The notes under the pieces: generated by a model
What the model saw: the letters and a program-made list of their open reading frames with translations, nothing else
The model's database searches: none
What the model was told of the DNA's origin: nothing
In this document: one piece after another, positions 47,053 to 55,503 of the stretch
How the letters are laid out: the number at the start of each line of letters is the position of its first letter
How positions within the stretch are numbered: the stretch's first letter is position 1
Program-made: the position numbers and the translations under genes
Origin: Planctomycetota bacterium
GTDB lineage: Bacteria > Planctomycetota > UBA1135 > UBA2386
NCBI GenBank assembly: GCA_016794425.1
Contig: JAEUHR010000007.1
Location: 1 to 55,503 of the forward strand
Reading direction: 5' to 3'
DNA: 55,503 nucleotides

Positions 47053-48344
47053 CGCGCGCCGCGGACCGGATCGGCACCGGCCGGCGCCGGCTGGCGATCG
47101 TCGGCACCGGCGTCAGCGGGCTCGTCGCCGCCGAACGGTTGTGCCGTGTCCACGACGTGACCGTGTTCGAGGCCGAACCGCGCATCGGCGGCCACACGCA
47201 CACGGTCGAGGTCGACGGGCCGGCCGGCCGGCTGGCGATCGACACCGGCTTCATCGTCTGCAACGACCGCAGCTACCCCGGCTTCCTGGCGCTGCTGGCG
47301 CGGCTCGGCGTGCCGCTGCGGCCCTCGACGATGAGCTTCAGCGTGCGCTGCGAACGCACCGGCCTCGAGTACAACGGCTCGACGTTCGGCCAGTTGTTCG
47401 CGCAGCGGCGCAACCTGCTGCGGCCGCGCTTCTGGGGCATGCTGCGCGACATCCTGCGCTTCCACCGCGACGCGACGGGCTGGCGCGGGACCGACGCGAC
47501 GCTCGGCTCGGTGCTCGCGTCGGGGCGCTACGGCCGGGCGTTCGCCGATCACTACCTGGTGCCGATGATGGCCGCGATCTGGTCGGCGGAACCGCAGCGG
47601 CTGCTGGCGATGCCGGCCGACTTCTTCGTCCGCTTCTTCGACAACCACGGCATGCTGCAGGTGCACGGCCGGCCGCAGTGGTTCACGGTCGTCGGCGGAT
47701 CGCGCAGCTACCTCGGGCCGCTGACGGCGCCGTTCCGCGACCGCATCCGCACGGCGGCGCCGGTGGCCGCGGTGCGCCGCGCCGCGACGGGAGTCGACGT
47801 GCAGGTCGCCGGCGAGCCGGCCGAACGCTTCGACGGCGTCGTGCTGGCGGTGCATTCGGACCAGGCGCTGCGGCTGCTGGCCGACGCCGACGACGCCGAA
47901 CGGCGCCTGCTGGCCGCGATCCCGTACCAGGCCAACGACGTCGTGCTGCACACCGACGAACGGCTGCTGCCGCGGCGCCGCCGCGCCTGGGCGGCCTGGA
48001 ACTACCATCTGCCGGCGACGCCGGCCGTGCGCGCGACCGTGACCTACTGCATGAACCTGCTGCAGGGTCTGCCCGGGCCGGTCACCTACAACGTCACGCT
48101 GAACCGCACCGAGGCGATCGATCCGGCGCGCGTGCTGCGCCGCTTCGTCTACCACCATCCGGTGTTCGACGCGGCCGGCGTCGCGGCGCAGCGCGCGATC
48201 GCCGCGCAGAACGGCGTCCGCCGCACGTGGTTCTGCGGCGCGTGGTGCGGCTTCGGCTTCCACGAGGACGGCGTGCAGGCCGCCCTGCGCGTCGCGGCCG
48301 ATTTCGGCCTCGACCGCGCCGACGCGGTGGAGGGCGCCGCGTGA
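47049..48344 (+). CDS. FAD-dependent amine-oxidase-family oxidoreductase
   Basis: 431 residues. The ADP-binding fingerprint I-V-G-T-G-V-S-G-L-V-A-A-E-R-L (about 16-30), E-A-E-P-R-I-G-G-H-T-H-T-V, D-T-G-F-I-V-C-N-D-R-S-Y-P and C-terminal W-F-C-G-A-W-C-G-F-G-F-H-E-D-G belong to the NAD/FAD-dependent amine oxidase subgroup that accompanies CFA-type enzymes and DUF1365. Members are candidate redox partners in modified fatty acid formation. Overlaps both neighbours (ATGA and GTGA), so translation is coupled. Confidence 0.92.
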   Translation: MTRAADRIGTGRRRLAIVGTGVSGLVAAERLCRVHDVTVFEAEPRIGGHTHTVEVDGPAGRLAIDTGFIVCNDRSYPGFLALLARLGVPLRPSTMSFSVRCERTGLEYNGSTFGQLFAQRRNLLRPRFWGMLRDILRFHRDATGWRGTDATLGSVLASGRYGRAFADHYLVPMMAAIWSAEPQRLLAMPADFFVRFFDNHGMLQVHGRPQWFTVVGGSRSYLGPLTAPFRDRIRTAAPVAAVRRAATGVDVQVAGEPAERFDGVVLAVHSDQALRLLADADDAERRLLAAIPYQANDVVLHTDERLLPRRRRAWAAWNYHLPATPAVRATVTYCMNLLQGLPGPVTYNVTLNRTEAIDPARVLRRFVYHHPVFDAAGVAAQRAIAAQNGVRRTWFCGAWCGFGFHEDGVQAALRVAADFGLDRADAVEGAA

Positions 48345-49108
48345 GCCCCGCCGCGGCGCCGCGCCACTGTGCGGTCTACGTCGGCAGCGTGCGGCACCGC
48401 CGCTTCGACGCGGTCGGCCACGGCTTCACGGCGCGGCTCTACCTCGTCTACCTCGACCTCGACGAACTCGACGCCGCGTTCGCGGGCCGGCTGTTCTGGT
48501 CGGCGCGGCGGCCGGCGCCGATGCGGTTCCGGCGCCGGGACTACTTCGGGCCGCCCGACGTGCCGCTGGCCGACGCGGTCAAGGACGCGGTGGCGGCGCG
48601 CATCGGCCGGCGCCCGGCCGGGCCCGTGCGCGTGCTGACCAACCTGCGTGCGTTCGGCTACGTGTTCAACCCGGTCAGCTTCTACTACTGCTTCGAGACC
48701 GACGGGCGCCTGGCCGCGGTGCTGGCCGAGATCACCAACACGCCGTGGGGCGAGCGCTGGCACTACGTCGTGCGGGCCGACGGCGGTGGCCGGCCGCTGC
48801 GCGCGAGCTTCGCCAAACAGTTCCACGTCAGTCCGTTCCAGCCGATGGAACAGACCTACGACTGGGCGCTGAACGTGCCCGGCGAACGGCTGGCGGTGCA
48901 CATGCAGAATCGCGCCGGCGCGACCAAGGTGTTCGACGCGACGCTGCTGCTGCGGCGCCGGCCATGGAACACGCGGTCGTTGTGGGCCGCGGCGCTGCGG
49001 CATCCGTGGATGACCGCGAAGGTCATCGTCGCGATCCACTGGCACGCGTTCCGGCTCTGGTGCAAACGCGCGCCGTTCCACGTGCATCCGAACAAACGAG
49101 GCGCCTGA
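48341..49108 (+). CDS. DUF1365 protein
   Basis: 255 residues with the DUF1365 signature: an N-terminal C-A-V-Y-V-G-S-V-R-H-R-R-F, F-T-A-R-L-Y-L-V-Y-L-D-L-D-E-L, R-V-L-T-N-L-R-A-F-G-Y-V-F-N-P-V-S-F-Y-Y-C, A-E-I-T-N-T-P-W-G-E-R and F-H-V-S-P-F. Function unknown, but the family is almost always next to the FAD amine oxidase and a CFA-type methyltransferase. GTG start overlaps the previous stop and its own stop overlaps the next ATG. Confidence 0.94.
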   Translation: MSPAAAPRHCAVYVGSVRHRRFDAVGHGFTARLYLVYLDLDELDAAFAGRLFWSARRPAPMRFRRRDYFGPPDVPLADAVKDAVAARIGRRPAGPVRVLTNLRAFGYVFNPVSFYYCFETDGRLAAVLAEITNTPWGERWHYVVRADGGGRPLRASFAKQFHVSPFQPMEQTYDWALNVPGERLAVHMQNRAGATKVFDATLLLRRRPWNTRSLWAAALRHPWMTAKVIVAIHWHAFRLWCKRAPFHVHPNKRGA

Positions 49109-50364
49109 TGTCGGACTCGATCCTGATCGCCGGACCCCGTGCGCTGCCCGCCACCGCGGCCGCGGCGCCGACGCGATGGCAGCGGCTGGCGCGCGACCGC
49201 GCGCTCGGCGTGCTGCGGCGGCTGCGCAGCGGCGCGATCCGGTTGGTCGAACGCGGGCGCGACGAACGGCTCGGCGACCCGGACGGGCCGTTCGGCACCG
49301 TCGAGCTGCACGTGCACGAGCCGGTGTTCTGGAGCGCGCTGGCGCTGCACGGCAACATCGGCGCCGGCGAGGCGTTCGTCGCCGGGCACTGGTCGACGCC
49401 GGACCTGGTCGCGCTGCTGCGGCTGCTGGTGCGCGACCGCGACGTGCTGCTCGGCGTCGAAGGCGCCTGGGCGGCGCTGCCGCTGCGGCTGCTGCGGCGG
49501 CTCGCGCACTGGCGCCGGCGCAACCACCGCGCCGGCAGCGCGCGCAACATCACCTCGCACTACGACCTCGGCGACGAGCTGTTCGCGCACTTCCTGGATC
49601 CGACGATGACCTACTCGTCGGCGTGGTTCGAGACGCCCGAACAGTCGCTGGCCGACGCGCAGCGGGCGAAGCTGCGCCGGTTGTGCCGGCTGGTCGATCT
49701 GGCGCCCGGCGACCGCCTGCTCGAGATCGGCACCGGCTGGGGCAGCCTGGCGTGCTGCGCGGCGGCCGAGTTCGGCGCGCGCGTGACGACGACGACGATC
49801 TCGCCGAACCAGTTCGCGGCGGCGCGGCAGCGCGTGCAGGCGGCCGGGCTCGCCGACCGCGTGGAGCTGCGCCAGCAGGACTACCGCGACCTCGACGGCA
49901 CGTTCGACAAGGTGCTGTCGTGCGAGATGATCGAGGCGGTCGGCGCGCGCTACCTGCCGACCTACCTGCGCACCTGTGCCGCGCGGCTGCGGCCCGGCGG
50001 CGTGCTCGGCCTGCAGGCGATCACGATCAAGGACCAGTACTACGCGGCGGCGCTGCGCGAGGTCGACTACATCCAGCGCCACGTGTTCCCGGGCAGTTTC
50101 ATTCCGTCGGTCACCGCGATCACCGCGGCGGCGACGCAGCACACCGACCTGCGCCTGGTGCGGCTCGAAGACTTCGGCCCGCACTACGCGACCACGTTGC
50201 AGCGCTGGCGCGAGACCGTCGAACGCGATCCGGCGCCGTTCCTGCAGCGCGATCCGACCGGCGGCCTCTTGCGCGCGTGGCGGTTCTATTTCGCCTACTG
50301 CGAAGCCGGCTTCCGCGAGCGCAACGTCGCGGTCTGCCATCTGCGGTTCGAGCGGTCCGGCTGA
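49108..50364 (+). CDS. Cyclopropane-fatty-acyl-phospholipid synthase family protein
   Basis: 418 residues. An N-terminal lipid-binding region (G-P-F-G-T-V-E-L-H-V-H-E-P, G-N-I-G-A-G-E-A-F) leads to the methyltransferase core: N-I-T-S-H-Y-D-L-G-D-E-L-F, L-E-I-G-T-G-W-G-S-L-A (SAM motif I), C-E-M-I-E-A-V-G, and R-E-V-D-Y-I-Q-R-H-V-F-P-G. It retains the CFA-synthase C-E-M-x-E-x-V-G motif, unlike the divergent paralogue at 44188. It should transfer a methylene or methyl group from SAM to an unsaturated acyl chain. Start overlaps DUF1365 stop (TGATG). Confidence 0.93.
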   Translation: MSDSILIAGPRALPATAAAAPTRWQRLARDRALGVLRRLRSGAIRLVERGRDERLGDPDGPFGTVELHVHEPVFWSALALHGNIGAGEAFVAGHWSTPDLVALLRLLVRDRDVLLGVEGAWAALPLRLLRRLAHWRRRNHRAGSARNITSHYDLGDELFAHFLDPTMTYSSAWFETPEQSLADAQRAKLRRLCRLVDLAPGDRLLEIGTGWGSLACCAAAEFGARVTTTTISPNQFAAARQRVQAAGLADRVELRQQDYRDLDGTFDKVLSCEMIEAVGARYLPTYLRTCAARLRPGGVLGLQAITIKDQYYAAALREVDYIQRHVFPGSFIPSVTAITAAATQHTDLRLVRLEDFGPHYATTLQRWRETVERDPAPFLQRDPTGGLLRAWRFYFAYCEAGFRERNVAVCHLRFERSG

Positions 50365-50384
50365 CCCGCGTACCGGCCGGACGA

Positions 50385-51338
50385 TCAGCTGCGCAGCAGT
50401 TCGCGCACCGCGGCGACGTCGCGCGCGATCTGCTGCCGCAGCGCGTCGGCGTCGGGGAAGCGCTGCTCGGGCCGCAGCCGGCGGCGGAACGTCAGCTCCA
50501 GCTCGCGGCCGTAGAGGTCGCCCTGGAACTCGAGCAGGTGCACTTCGAGCAGCACGCGGTCGCCGCCGCCGAACGTCGGCCGCGTGCCGAGGTTGGCCGC
50601 CGCGGCGAACGCGCGGCCGTCGACGATCGCCTCGGCGGCGTAGACGCCCGGCGGCGGCAGCACGGCGGCCTCCGGGACGATGTTCGCGGTCGCGAACCCG
50701 AGCGCGCGGCCGCGGCCGTCGCCGCGCACGACCGTGCCGAGCGCGCCCGGGAACCGGCCCAGGTAGCGGTGGGCCAGCGCCAGGTCGCCGGCGGCGATCG
50801 CGCGCCGGATCGCGGTCGACGACACCGGCTGGCCGTCGACTTCGAACGGCGCGCCGGTGTGCACCACGAAGCCGAGCTCGGCGCCGAGTTCGCGGAAGCA
50901 CTGCGGCGTGCCGGCGCGGTCCTTGCCGAGCGCCGAGTCGTAGCCGAGCAGCAGGCCGCGCGCGCGCAGCCGTTCGACCAGGATGCGCTGCGCGAACTCG
51001 CGCGGCGTCTGGTTCTGCAGCCGCGGCTCGAACGTCAGCAGCACGAGGCGCTCGACGCCGGCGCGCCGCAGCAGGCGCAGGCGGTGCGGCACGCTGCACA
51101 GCAGCGGCGGCGCCTCGCCGTGCAGCACCTGGTCCGGGTGGTTCGCGAACGTCACCACGGTCGGCACCGCCTGCAGCGACGACGCCATCTCGAGCAGCTG
51201 GTGCAGCAGCCGCTGGTGGCCGAGGTGCACGCCGTCGAACACGCCGACCGCGACCGCCGAGCGGCTCGGCAGCGATTCGCCGTAGGTGGCGACCAGGTCC
51301 AGCGCCAGCAGCGCGTCGAGCCCCTCGATCAGGCGCAT
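50385..51338 (-). CDS. ribF: Bifunctional riboflavin kinase/FAD synthetase
   Basis: 317 residues. The N-terminal adenylyltransferase half has V-G-V-F-D-G-V-H-L-G-H-Q-R-L-L and S-S-T-A-I-R-R-A-I. The C-terminal kinase half has G-R-A-L-G-F-A-T-A-N-I and G-V-Y-A-A-E-A. Makes FMN and FAD from riboflavin. Length and motif order are normal for RibF. 31 bases separate it from the def stop. Confidence 0.95.
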   Translation of the reverse strand: MRLIEGLDALLALDLVATYGESLPSRSAVAVGVFDGVHLGHQRLLHQLLEMASSLQAVPTVVTFANHPDQVLHGEAPPLLCSVPHRLRLLRRAGVERLVLLTFEPRLQNQTPREFAQRILVERLRARGLLLGYDSALGKDRAGTPQCFRELGAELGFVVHTGAPFEVDGQPVSSTAIRRAIAAGDLALAHRYLGRFPGALGTVVRGDGRGRALGFATANIVPEAAVLPPPGVYAAEAIVDGRAFAAAANLGTRPTFGGGDRVLLEVHLLEFQGDLYGRELELTFRRRLRPEQRFPDADALRQQIARDVAAVRELLRS

Positions 51339-51369
51339 GGCTGAGCTCCGCCGGTGCCGCCGCCCCGCC

Positions 51370-51882
51370 TCATGCGCGGGCGCGGAAGCGGTCCTCGAGC
51401 TCCGCCAGCTGCGACTTGACCCGCAGCTTGTCGGCGGCGGTCAGTCGGTCCGTGAACAACACGCCTTCGAGGTGGTCGAGTTCGTGCTGGACGATGCGCG
51501 CCAGCCAGTCGCTGGCCTGCAGCGTCTGTTCCTTGCCGTCGAGGTCGTGGTAGGTGACCGTGATGTCGACCCAGCGCTCGACCTCGGCGTGGATGCCGGG
51601 GAAGGACAGGCAGCCTTCCTCGCCGAACTCGCGGCCCTTCTTGCGGGTGATCTTCGGGTTGCAGAGCACCCGTTCGCCGGACCGTTCGTCGGCGCTGCCC
51701 GACGGGTTCAGGACCAGCAGCTTCCACTCGATGCCGACCTGGGGCGCGGCCAGGCCGACGCCGCCCTCCGCGTACATCGCCTCCATCATCCGGGCCGCGG
51801 TCGCGCGCAGTTCGGGGTCGAACACGGTGACGGTCTTGCCGCCGCGCCGCAGGACGGGGTCGGGGTAGACGAGTACTTCCAT
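51370..51882 (-). CDS. def: Peptide deformylase
   Basis: 170 residues with all three PDF motifs: G-V-G-L-A-A-P-Q-V-G (41-50), E-G-C-L-S (Cys91) and Q-H-E-L-D-H-L-E-G (His133, Glu134, His137), which bind the metal and remove the N-formyl group from nascent proteins. Upstream of ribF on the same strand, a probable two-gene unit. Confidence 0.96.
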   Translation of the reverse strand: MEVLVYPDPVLRRGGKTVTVFDPELRATAARMMEAMYAEGGVGLAAPQVGIEWKLLVLNPSGSADERSGERVLCNPKITRKKGREFGEEGCLSFPGIHAEVERWVDITVTYHDLDGKEQTLQASDWLARIVQHELDHLEGVLFTDRLTAADKLRVKSQLAELEDRFRARA

Positions 51883-51994
51883 GCGGGGCGGGCTTCCGGG
51901 CGTTGCGGGGGCGGATCGGGGCAGGTAGATTCTTCGCCCCTTTCGCCGCCGTCAAGCACCGGTCCCGACCGGCGCCCGGCGCTTCGTGCCCCGC

Positions 51995-53326
51995 ATGGAC
52001 CTCAGCAAGTACCTCGAGAACGCCGCCGACGCGACCAAGCGCCGCAACTTCTCGCTGGCCGTCAAGATCTACGGCCAGGTGCTGCAGATCCAACCGGACT
52101 TCGGCGAAGCGCGCGCCGGACTGCGGCGGGCGCTGTTCCAGAAGGTCGCGCAGAAGCCGGCGTCGAAGGTCGGCGCGCTGCTGCTCGGCGGGACGAGCCT
52201 GCTGGTCGGCGAGTTGTGCCGGCTGCTCGGCCGCCACGCCGCCGCGGCGCGCGCCTACGAACGCTACCTCGCGCACGACCCGCTGGCCGAAGGCGCGAAC
52301 CTGAAGCTCGGCCACGCGCTGCGCCGCGCCGGCTGCCCGCGCTCGGCGCTGGCGGTGTTCGAGGCCTACGCCACCGCGCAGCCGCGCTGCCTCGAGGCCT
52401 GCCGCGCCGCCGGCGCGCTGTTCTACGAGCAGGGCAAGGTGCCGCAGGCGCTGGCGATGTACGAGCAGGCGCTGAAGATCGACCCGCGCGACCAGGAGTC
52501 GCTGAAGGCGCGCAAGGACCTGGCCGCCGAGGGTGCGCTGCGCAGCAGCGGCATCGAGACCGCGCAGAGTTCGCGCGAGCTGATCAAGGACAAGGAACAG
52601 CAGCGCCAGCTCGAACGGCAGGAGCGCCTGCAGATGTCGGCCGAGGAGGTCGACCAGGAGCTCGCCGAGCTCGAGCCGAAGCTGCAGGAAGCGCCCGACG
52701 ACCGCAAGCTGCTGCGTCGCATCGCCAAGCTGCGCGAGATGCAGAAGGACCTGTCCGGCGCGCTCGACCTGGTCGAACGCCTGCAGCGGCTGCAGCCCGA
52801 CGATGCCGAGCTGGCGTCGCAGGCCGGCGACCTGCGCATCCGGCTGCAGGAGCAGATGGTGCAGAAGGCCGAGAAGCGCGGCGACGAGGCCGCGGCCGGG
52901 CGGGCGCGCAAGGCGCTGGCCGAGCTGCGCGTCGTCGAGGCGCGGCGCAAGGTCGAACGCAACCCCGCCGACCTCGGCGCGCGCTTCGACCTCGGCTCGG
53001 GCCTGCTCGGCAGCGGCGAGACCGACGCCGCGATCGCCGAACTGCAGCAGGCGGTCAAGGATCCGCGCAAGAAGAACGAGGCGCTGTTCCTGCTCGGCCG
53101 GGCCTTCCAGCAGAAGGGTCTGCCCGAGCTGGCGCTGGGCCAGTTCGACAAGGCGCTGCAGGCGGTCGGCACCGGCGTGCTGGCCAAGGAGGCCCTCTAC
53201 GAGATGGGCCAGATCTGCACGCAGCTCGGCAAGCGCGACGACGCGCTGCGCCACTTCACCCGCATCCTCGAACAGGACATCGGCTTCCGCGACGTGGCCC
53301 GCCGCGTCGAGCAGATGAAGGCCTGA
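51995..53326 (+). CDS. TPR-repeat protein
   Basis: 443 residues from ATG 51995 (a GTG three codons upstream is an alternative). About eight TPR-like repeats occur in two blocks (residues about 10-180 and 325-440; for example A-L-A-M-Y-E-Q-A-L-K-I-D-P). They are separated by a charged helical segment rich in Lys/Glu/Gln (about 195-330) that should be a coiled coil. No signal peptide. A scaffold or co-chaperone role is likely, with partners unknown. Divergent from def, 48 bases before rpsT. Confidence 0.88.
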   Translation: MDLSKYLENAADATKRRNFSLAVKIYGQVLQIQPDFGEARAGLRRALFQKVAQKPASKVGALLLGGTSLLVGELCRLLGRHAAAARAYERYLAHDPLAEGANLKLGHALRRAGCPRSALAVFEAYATAQPRCLEACRAAGALFYEQGKVPQALAMYEQALKIDPRDQESLKARKDLAAEGALRSSGIETAQSSRELIKDKEQQRQLERQERLQMSAEEVDQELAELEPKLQEAPDDRKLLRRIAKLREMQKDLSGALDLVERLQRLQPDDAELASQAGDLRIRLQEQMVQKAEKRGDEAAAGRARKALAELRVVEARRKVERNPADLGARFDLGSGLLGSGETDAAIAELQQAVKDPRKKNEALFLLGRAFQQKGLPELALGQFDKALQAVGTGVLAKEALYEMGQICTQLGKRDDALRHFTRILEQDIGFRDVARRVEQMKA

Positions 53327-53374
53327 CCGGCCTGCCGCACCCGAACTTTCCCGCGAGACCTACCCGAACCGAAC

Positions 53375-53638
53375 ATGGCCCACAGCAAGCAAGCCCTGAA
53401 GCGCGCTCGTCAGAGCGAGCGCAACCGCCTCGCCAACAAGGCGAAGCTCAGCCGCGTCAAGTCCAGCATGAAGTCGCTGATGGCGCTCGTCGCCGCCGGT
53501 GACAAGCAGAAGGCATCGGCGATGCTGCCTTCGGTCTGCAAGATGATCGACAAGGCGGCGCAGACCAAGGTGATCCACAGGAACACCGCCGCGCGCCGCA
53601 AGAGCGTCGCCGCGCGGGCGGTCGCCGCGATGAAGTGA
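53375..53638 (+). CDS. rpsT: 30S ribosomal protein S20 (bS20)
   Basis: 87 residues, typical length, with the start M-A-H-S-K-Q-A-L-K-R-A-R-Q and the highly basic three-helix sequence ending A-R-R-K-S-V-A-A-R-A-V-A-A. It binds 16S rRNA early in small-subunit assembly. The ATG follows a purine-poor leader; no clear terminator seen after the gene. Confidence 0.97.
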   Translation: MAHSKQALKRARQSERNRLANKAKLSRVKSSMKSLMALVAAGDKQKASAMLPSVCKMIDKAAQTKVIHRNTAARRKSVAARAVAAMK

Positions 53639-53704
53639 TCGCGGCCGGCCGGCGGAGCCGCGCGGCGCCCGCTGCGGACGCCGGCGCTCACGCGATGGCC
53701 GGTA

Positions 53705-54535
53705 TCAGCTCTGCAGCAGCTGCAACGCGGCCTGCGGCTGCGTGTTCGCCTGCGCCAGGATCGAGATCGCGGCCTGCTGCAGGATCGAGTTGCGCGTCAG
53801 CGCCGAGGTCTCGACCGCGACGTCGACGTCGCGGATGCGCGACTCGGCGGCGCTCAGGTTCTCGGTCTGGATCTGCAGGTTCGCGATCGTGGTCGTCAGG
53901 CGGTTCTGGGCCGCGCCGAACTGACCACGCACGCGGCTGACCGCGTTGATCGCCTGGTCGAGCGTGTTGATCGCGATCGACGGGTTGCCGCCCGAGCCGA
54001 TGTCCAGCGACGCGAGGCCGAGCGTCGATGCCAGCGTGTTCGACGTGCTCAGCTGGATCGTGTCGATGCCGGTCGTCGTGCCGGTGCCGACCTGGAAGGT
54101 CAGCGTCGAACCGGTGCCGTCGAGCAGCCGCACGCCGTTGAACGTCGTCGACTGCGCGATGCGGTCGATCTCGTTGATCAGGTCCGTGAACTCCTGGTTC
54201 AGCGTCGTGCGGTCGGCGGCGCTGACGGTGCCGTTCGCAGCCTGGATCGACAGCTCGCGCATGCGGATCAGGATCGAGCTCACTTCGTTGAGCGCACCTT
54301 CACCGGTCTGCGTCAGCGAGATGCCGTCCTGCGCGTTCCGGATCGCCTGTTGCGTGCTGCGCACCTGGGCGCGGAAGCGCTCCGAGATCGCGAGGCCCGC
54401 GGCGTCGTCGGCGGCAGTGGAGATTCGCAGGCCCGTGGACAGTCGGCGGTAGTTCGCCTGCAGCCGGTCGGTCGTATTCGACAGCGAGCGCTGCGCGTTC
54501 AGGGATGCGATGTTCGAATTGACCCGAAGGCCCAT
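53705..54535 (-). CDS. fliC: Flagellin
   Basis: 276 residues: the conserved N-terminal D0/D1 (L-R-V-N-S-N-I-A-S-L-N-A-Q-R, R-L-S-T-G-L-R-I-S-T-A-A-D-D-A-A-G) and C-terminal D1/D0 (A-E-S-R-I-R-D-V-D-V-A, S-I-L-Q-Q-A-A-I-S-I-L-A-Q-A-N) are joined by only a short variable part, so D2/D3 are absent. This is the minimal flagellin form. AGGAGGA precedes ATG 54535. A sigma-28-like promoter lies upstream. No other flagellar gene is in the window. Confidence 0.97.
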   Translation of the reverse strand: MGLRVNSNIASLNAQRSLSNTTDRLQANYRRLSTGLRISTAADDAAGLAISERFRAQVRSTQQAIRNAQDGISLTQTGEGALNEVSSILIRMRELSIQAANGTVSAADRTTLNQEFTDLINEIDRIAQSTTFNGVRLLDGTGSTLTFQVGTGTTTGIDTIQLSTSNTLASTLGLASLDIGSGGNPSIAINTLDQAINAVSRVRGQFGAAQNRLTTTIANLQIQTENLSAAESRIRDVDVAVETSALTRNSILQQAAISILAQANTQPQAALQLLQS

Positions 54536-54597
54536 CTGTCCTCCTCGATTCCTTTGCCGTTGGGCGCCGGACGGAGTCCGTCACCTTGGTGCGAACC

Positions 54598-54626
54598 CCA
54601 TCGGCCATCGCTTGAGTCCCACTTCA
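54598..54626 (-). promoter_or_regulatory. Possible sigma-28 (FliA-type) promoter for flagellin
   Basis: On the minus strand TGAAGTGG (54626-54619), 13 bases, GCCGATGG (54605-54598). The GCCGAT -10 core matches the class 3 flagellar consensus well and the -35 partly; the spacer is two bases longer than the usual 11. It is 63 bases upstream of the flagellin ATG. Confidence 0.35.
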
Positions 54627-54814
54627 GGAAATCTCTCGATCGAACACCGACCCGGTCGCGGTGGGGCGCCGGACCCATGCCATCGGCGCCGGCCGGAGCG
54701 GTCGTTTGGGCGGCCGATTCCCGGTCCGGGACGGCGTGTCGCGAATGCGGTCGGCACCGGTGCCGGCGTGGGATTCGCTGCTCCGGTGCTTCCCCTACGA
54801 AGTGTGGACCGGGC

Positions 54815-55503
54815 TCAGCGGACCAGCTTGCTGTAGCGGTAGTAGGCCTCGAGCGTCAGCACCAGGATCGCGGTGCTGTAGACGCGGCCGCCGTCCTCGC
54901 CCCAGACGTCGACCGGGTCCCACGAACCGTAGCGGTTCTTCTGCGCCGGGTCGGTGCTGCGGTGCTGGGGCTTCACGACCGCGGTCTCGAGCTTCTTCTG
55001 CCACTCGGACCAGTGCTGGCCGCCGCGCTGGAACAGCGCGTAGGTGGCGTAGTACCAGTAGTAGTGGTCGATCGTGCCGGCCTTCTCGTCCCAGATCGGC
55101 GGCTTGGCGGCGATCCGGTTCGCGGCGGCGTTCATGATCGGCTTCTCCTTGGGGTCCTGGCCCATGAAGTAGCGGCAGAACAGACCGGCGGCGGTCATCG
55201 ACTCGCCCTTCTCGACCGGGAACTTGGTCTTGTGCTCACCGGGCTTGCGCGAGCTGCGCTCGCCGGCCTTGGTGTAGCCGTGCAGGCCGGTCGGGTCGGA
55301 GACCTGGTCGAGCCAGATGGCGGCGTAGTTCAGGGCCTGCTTGTTGATCTCGAGGCCGAAGTACTCGCCGGACTCGTAGGCCATGATGCACCAGCCGGTG
55401 ACGGAGGTGTCGTTGTCGTTGTCGCGCGGCTGGTAGCGCCAGACCGAGTACGGGTTGCGGTGCGACTCGAGGTAGTTGACGCCCTTCTGCGCGGTGGGCT
55501 TCA
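54815..55503 (-). CDS. Prenyltransferase/squalene-oxidase repeat protein, C-terminal part
   Basis: The open frame continues past the window edge at 55503, so the N-terminus is missing; 229 codons are visible. The first visible part contains A-Q-K-G-V-N-Y-L and S-V-T-G-W-C-I-M-A-Y, the classic alpha/alpha barrel repeat of prenyltransferase/squalene-hopene cyclase-like domains. Later segments, W-Y-Y-A-T-Y-A-L-F-Q-R and S-T-A-I-L-V-L-T-L-E-A-Y-Y-R-Y, repeat the same helix pairing. Many planctomycete proteins of this type are secreted and of unknown function; cyclase activity is not supported without the D-x-D-D region. Stop at 54815, 279 bases from the divergent-side flagellin leader. Confidence 0.85.
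   Translation of the reverse strand, partial: KPTAQKGVNYLESHRNPYSVWRYQPRDNDNDTSVTGWCIMAYESGEYFGLEINKQALNYAAIWLDQVSDPTGLHGYTKAGERSSRKPGEHKTKFPVEKGESMTAAGLFCRYFMGQDPKEKPIMNAAANRIAAKPPIWDEKAGTIDHYYWYYATYALFQRGGQHWSEWQKKLETAVVKPQHRSTDPAQKNRYGSWDPVDVWGEDGGRVYSTAILVLTLEAYYRYSKLVR

Overview
This is a GC-rich (roughly 70 %) bacterial chromosome segment. Its gene complement points to the phylum Planctomycetota. The signs are an ECF-like sigma factor overlapping a TPR-bearing Ser/Thr kinase, secreted FG-GAP and 'vast secreted' proteins with signal peptides, a GldA/GldFG/DUF4340 ABC module, and planctomycete-style thioredoxin domains. This placement is inference from gene content; no rRNA gene is present to confirm it.

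Layout. 1-1350 is an unstable edge. It holds the 5' end of an IS3-family transposase, a UvrD-type helicase truncated by that insertion, and a tRNA-Gly(CCC) with two decayed copies of its own 3' half nearby. 1351-7916 holds a DUF3750 lipoprotein, a MupA/Atu3671-type luciferase-like monooxygenase, a tightly coupled putative zinc module (His-rich lipoprotein, DUF1826, CobW-family GTPase), and a heme-oxygenase-like protein paired with a FeeM-like N-acyltransferase. 8062-11779 is an ECF sigma factor with its kinase. 11792-22052 contains secreted, membrane and lipoproteins: FG-GAP repeats, a DUF1275-STAS fusion, an Asp-box protein, a PMT-like transferase, an SRPBCC protein and an outer-membrane protein. 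22316-27402 is a Gld-type ABC operon.

28134-29264 is the most notable gene. It is a secreted thioredoxin/TlpA-like protein whose first active-site Cys codon is an in-frame TGA (W-TGA-G-P-C). A hairpin with a GGUC apical loop lies 24 nt downstream. I annotate it as a candidate selenoprotein.

31196-39732 is a complete chemotaxis operon on the minus strand (cheY, cheX-like, MCP, cheA with a receiver, cheW, cheB, cheR), coupled by ATGA overlaps. A SUKH-family gene and a tRNA-Phe follow. 40692-42973 is an anti-sigma (RskA-type)/ECF sigma/fasciclin set resembling the actinobacterial SigK-RskA-MPT70 arrangement. 43116-50364 pairs a CarH-like B12-binding sensor without a DNA-binding domain with a two-directional lipid-modification cluster: two CFA-type methyltransferases, DUF1295, a desaturase, an FAD amine oxidase and DUF1365. 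The end of the window carries housekeeping genes (ribF, def, a TPR protein, rpsT), a single flagellin gene with a sigma-28-like promoter, and the 3' part of a prenyltransferase/squalene-oxidase-repeat protein that runs off the window.
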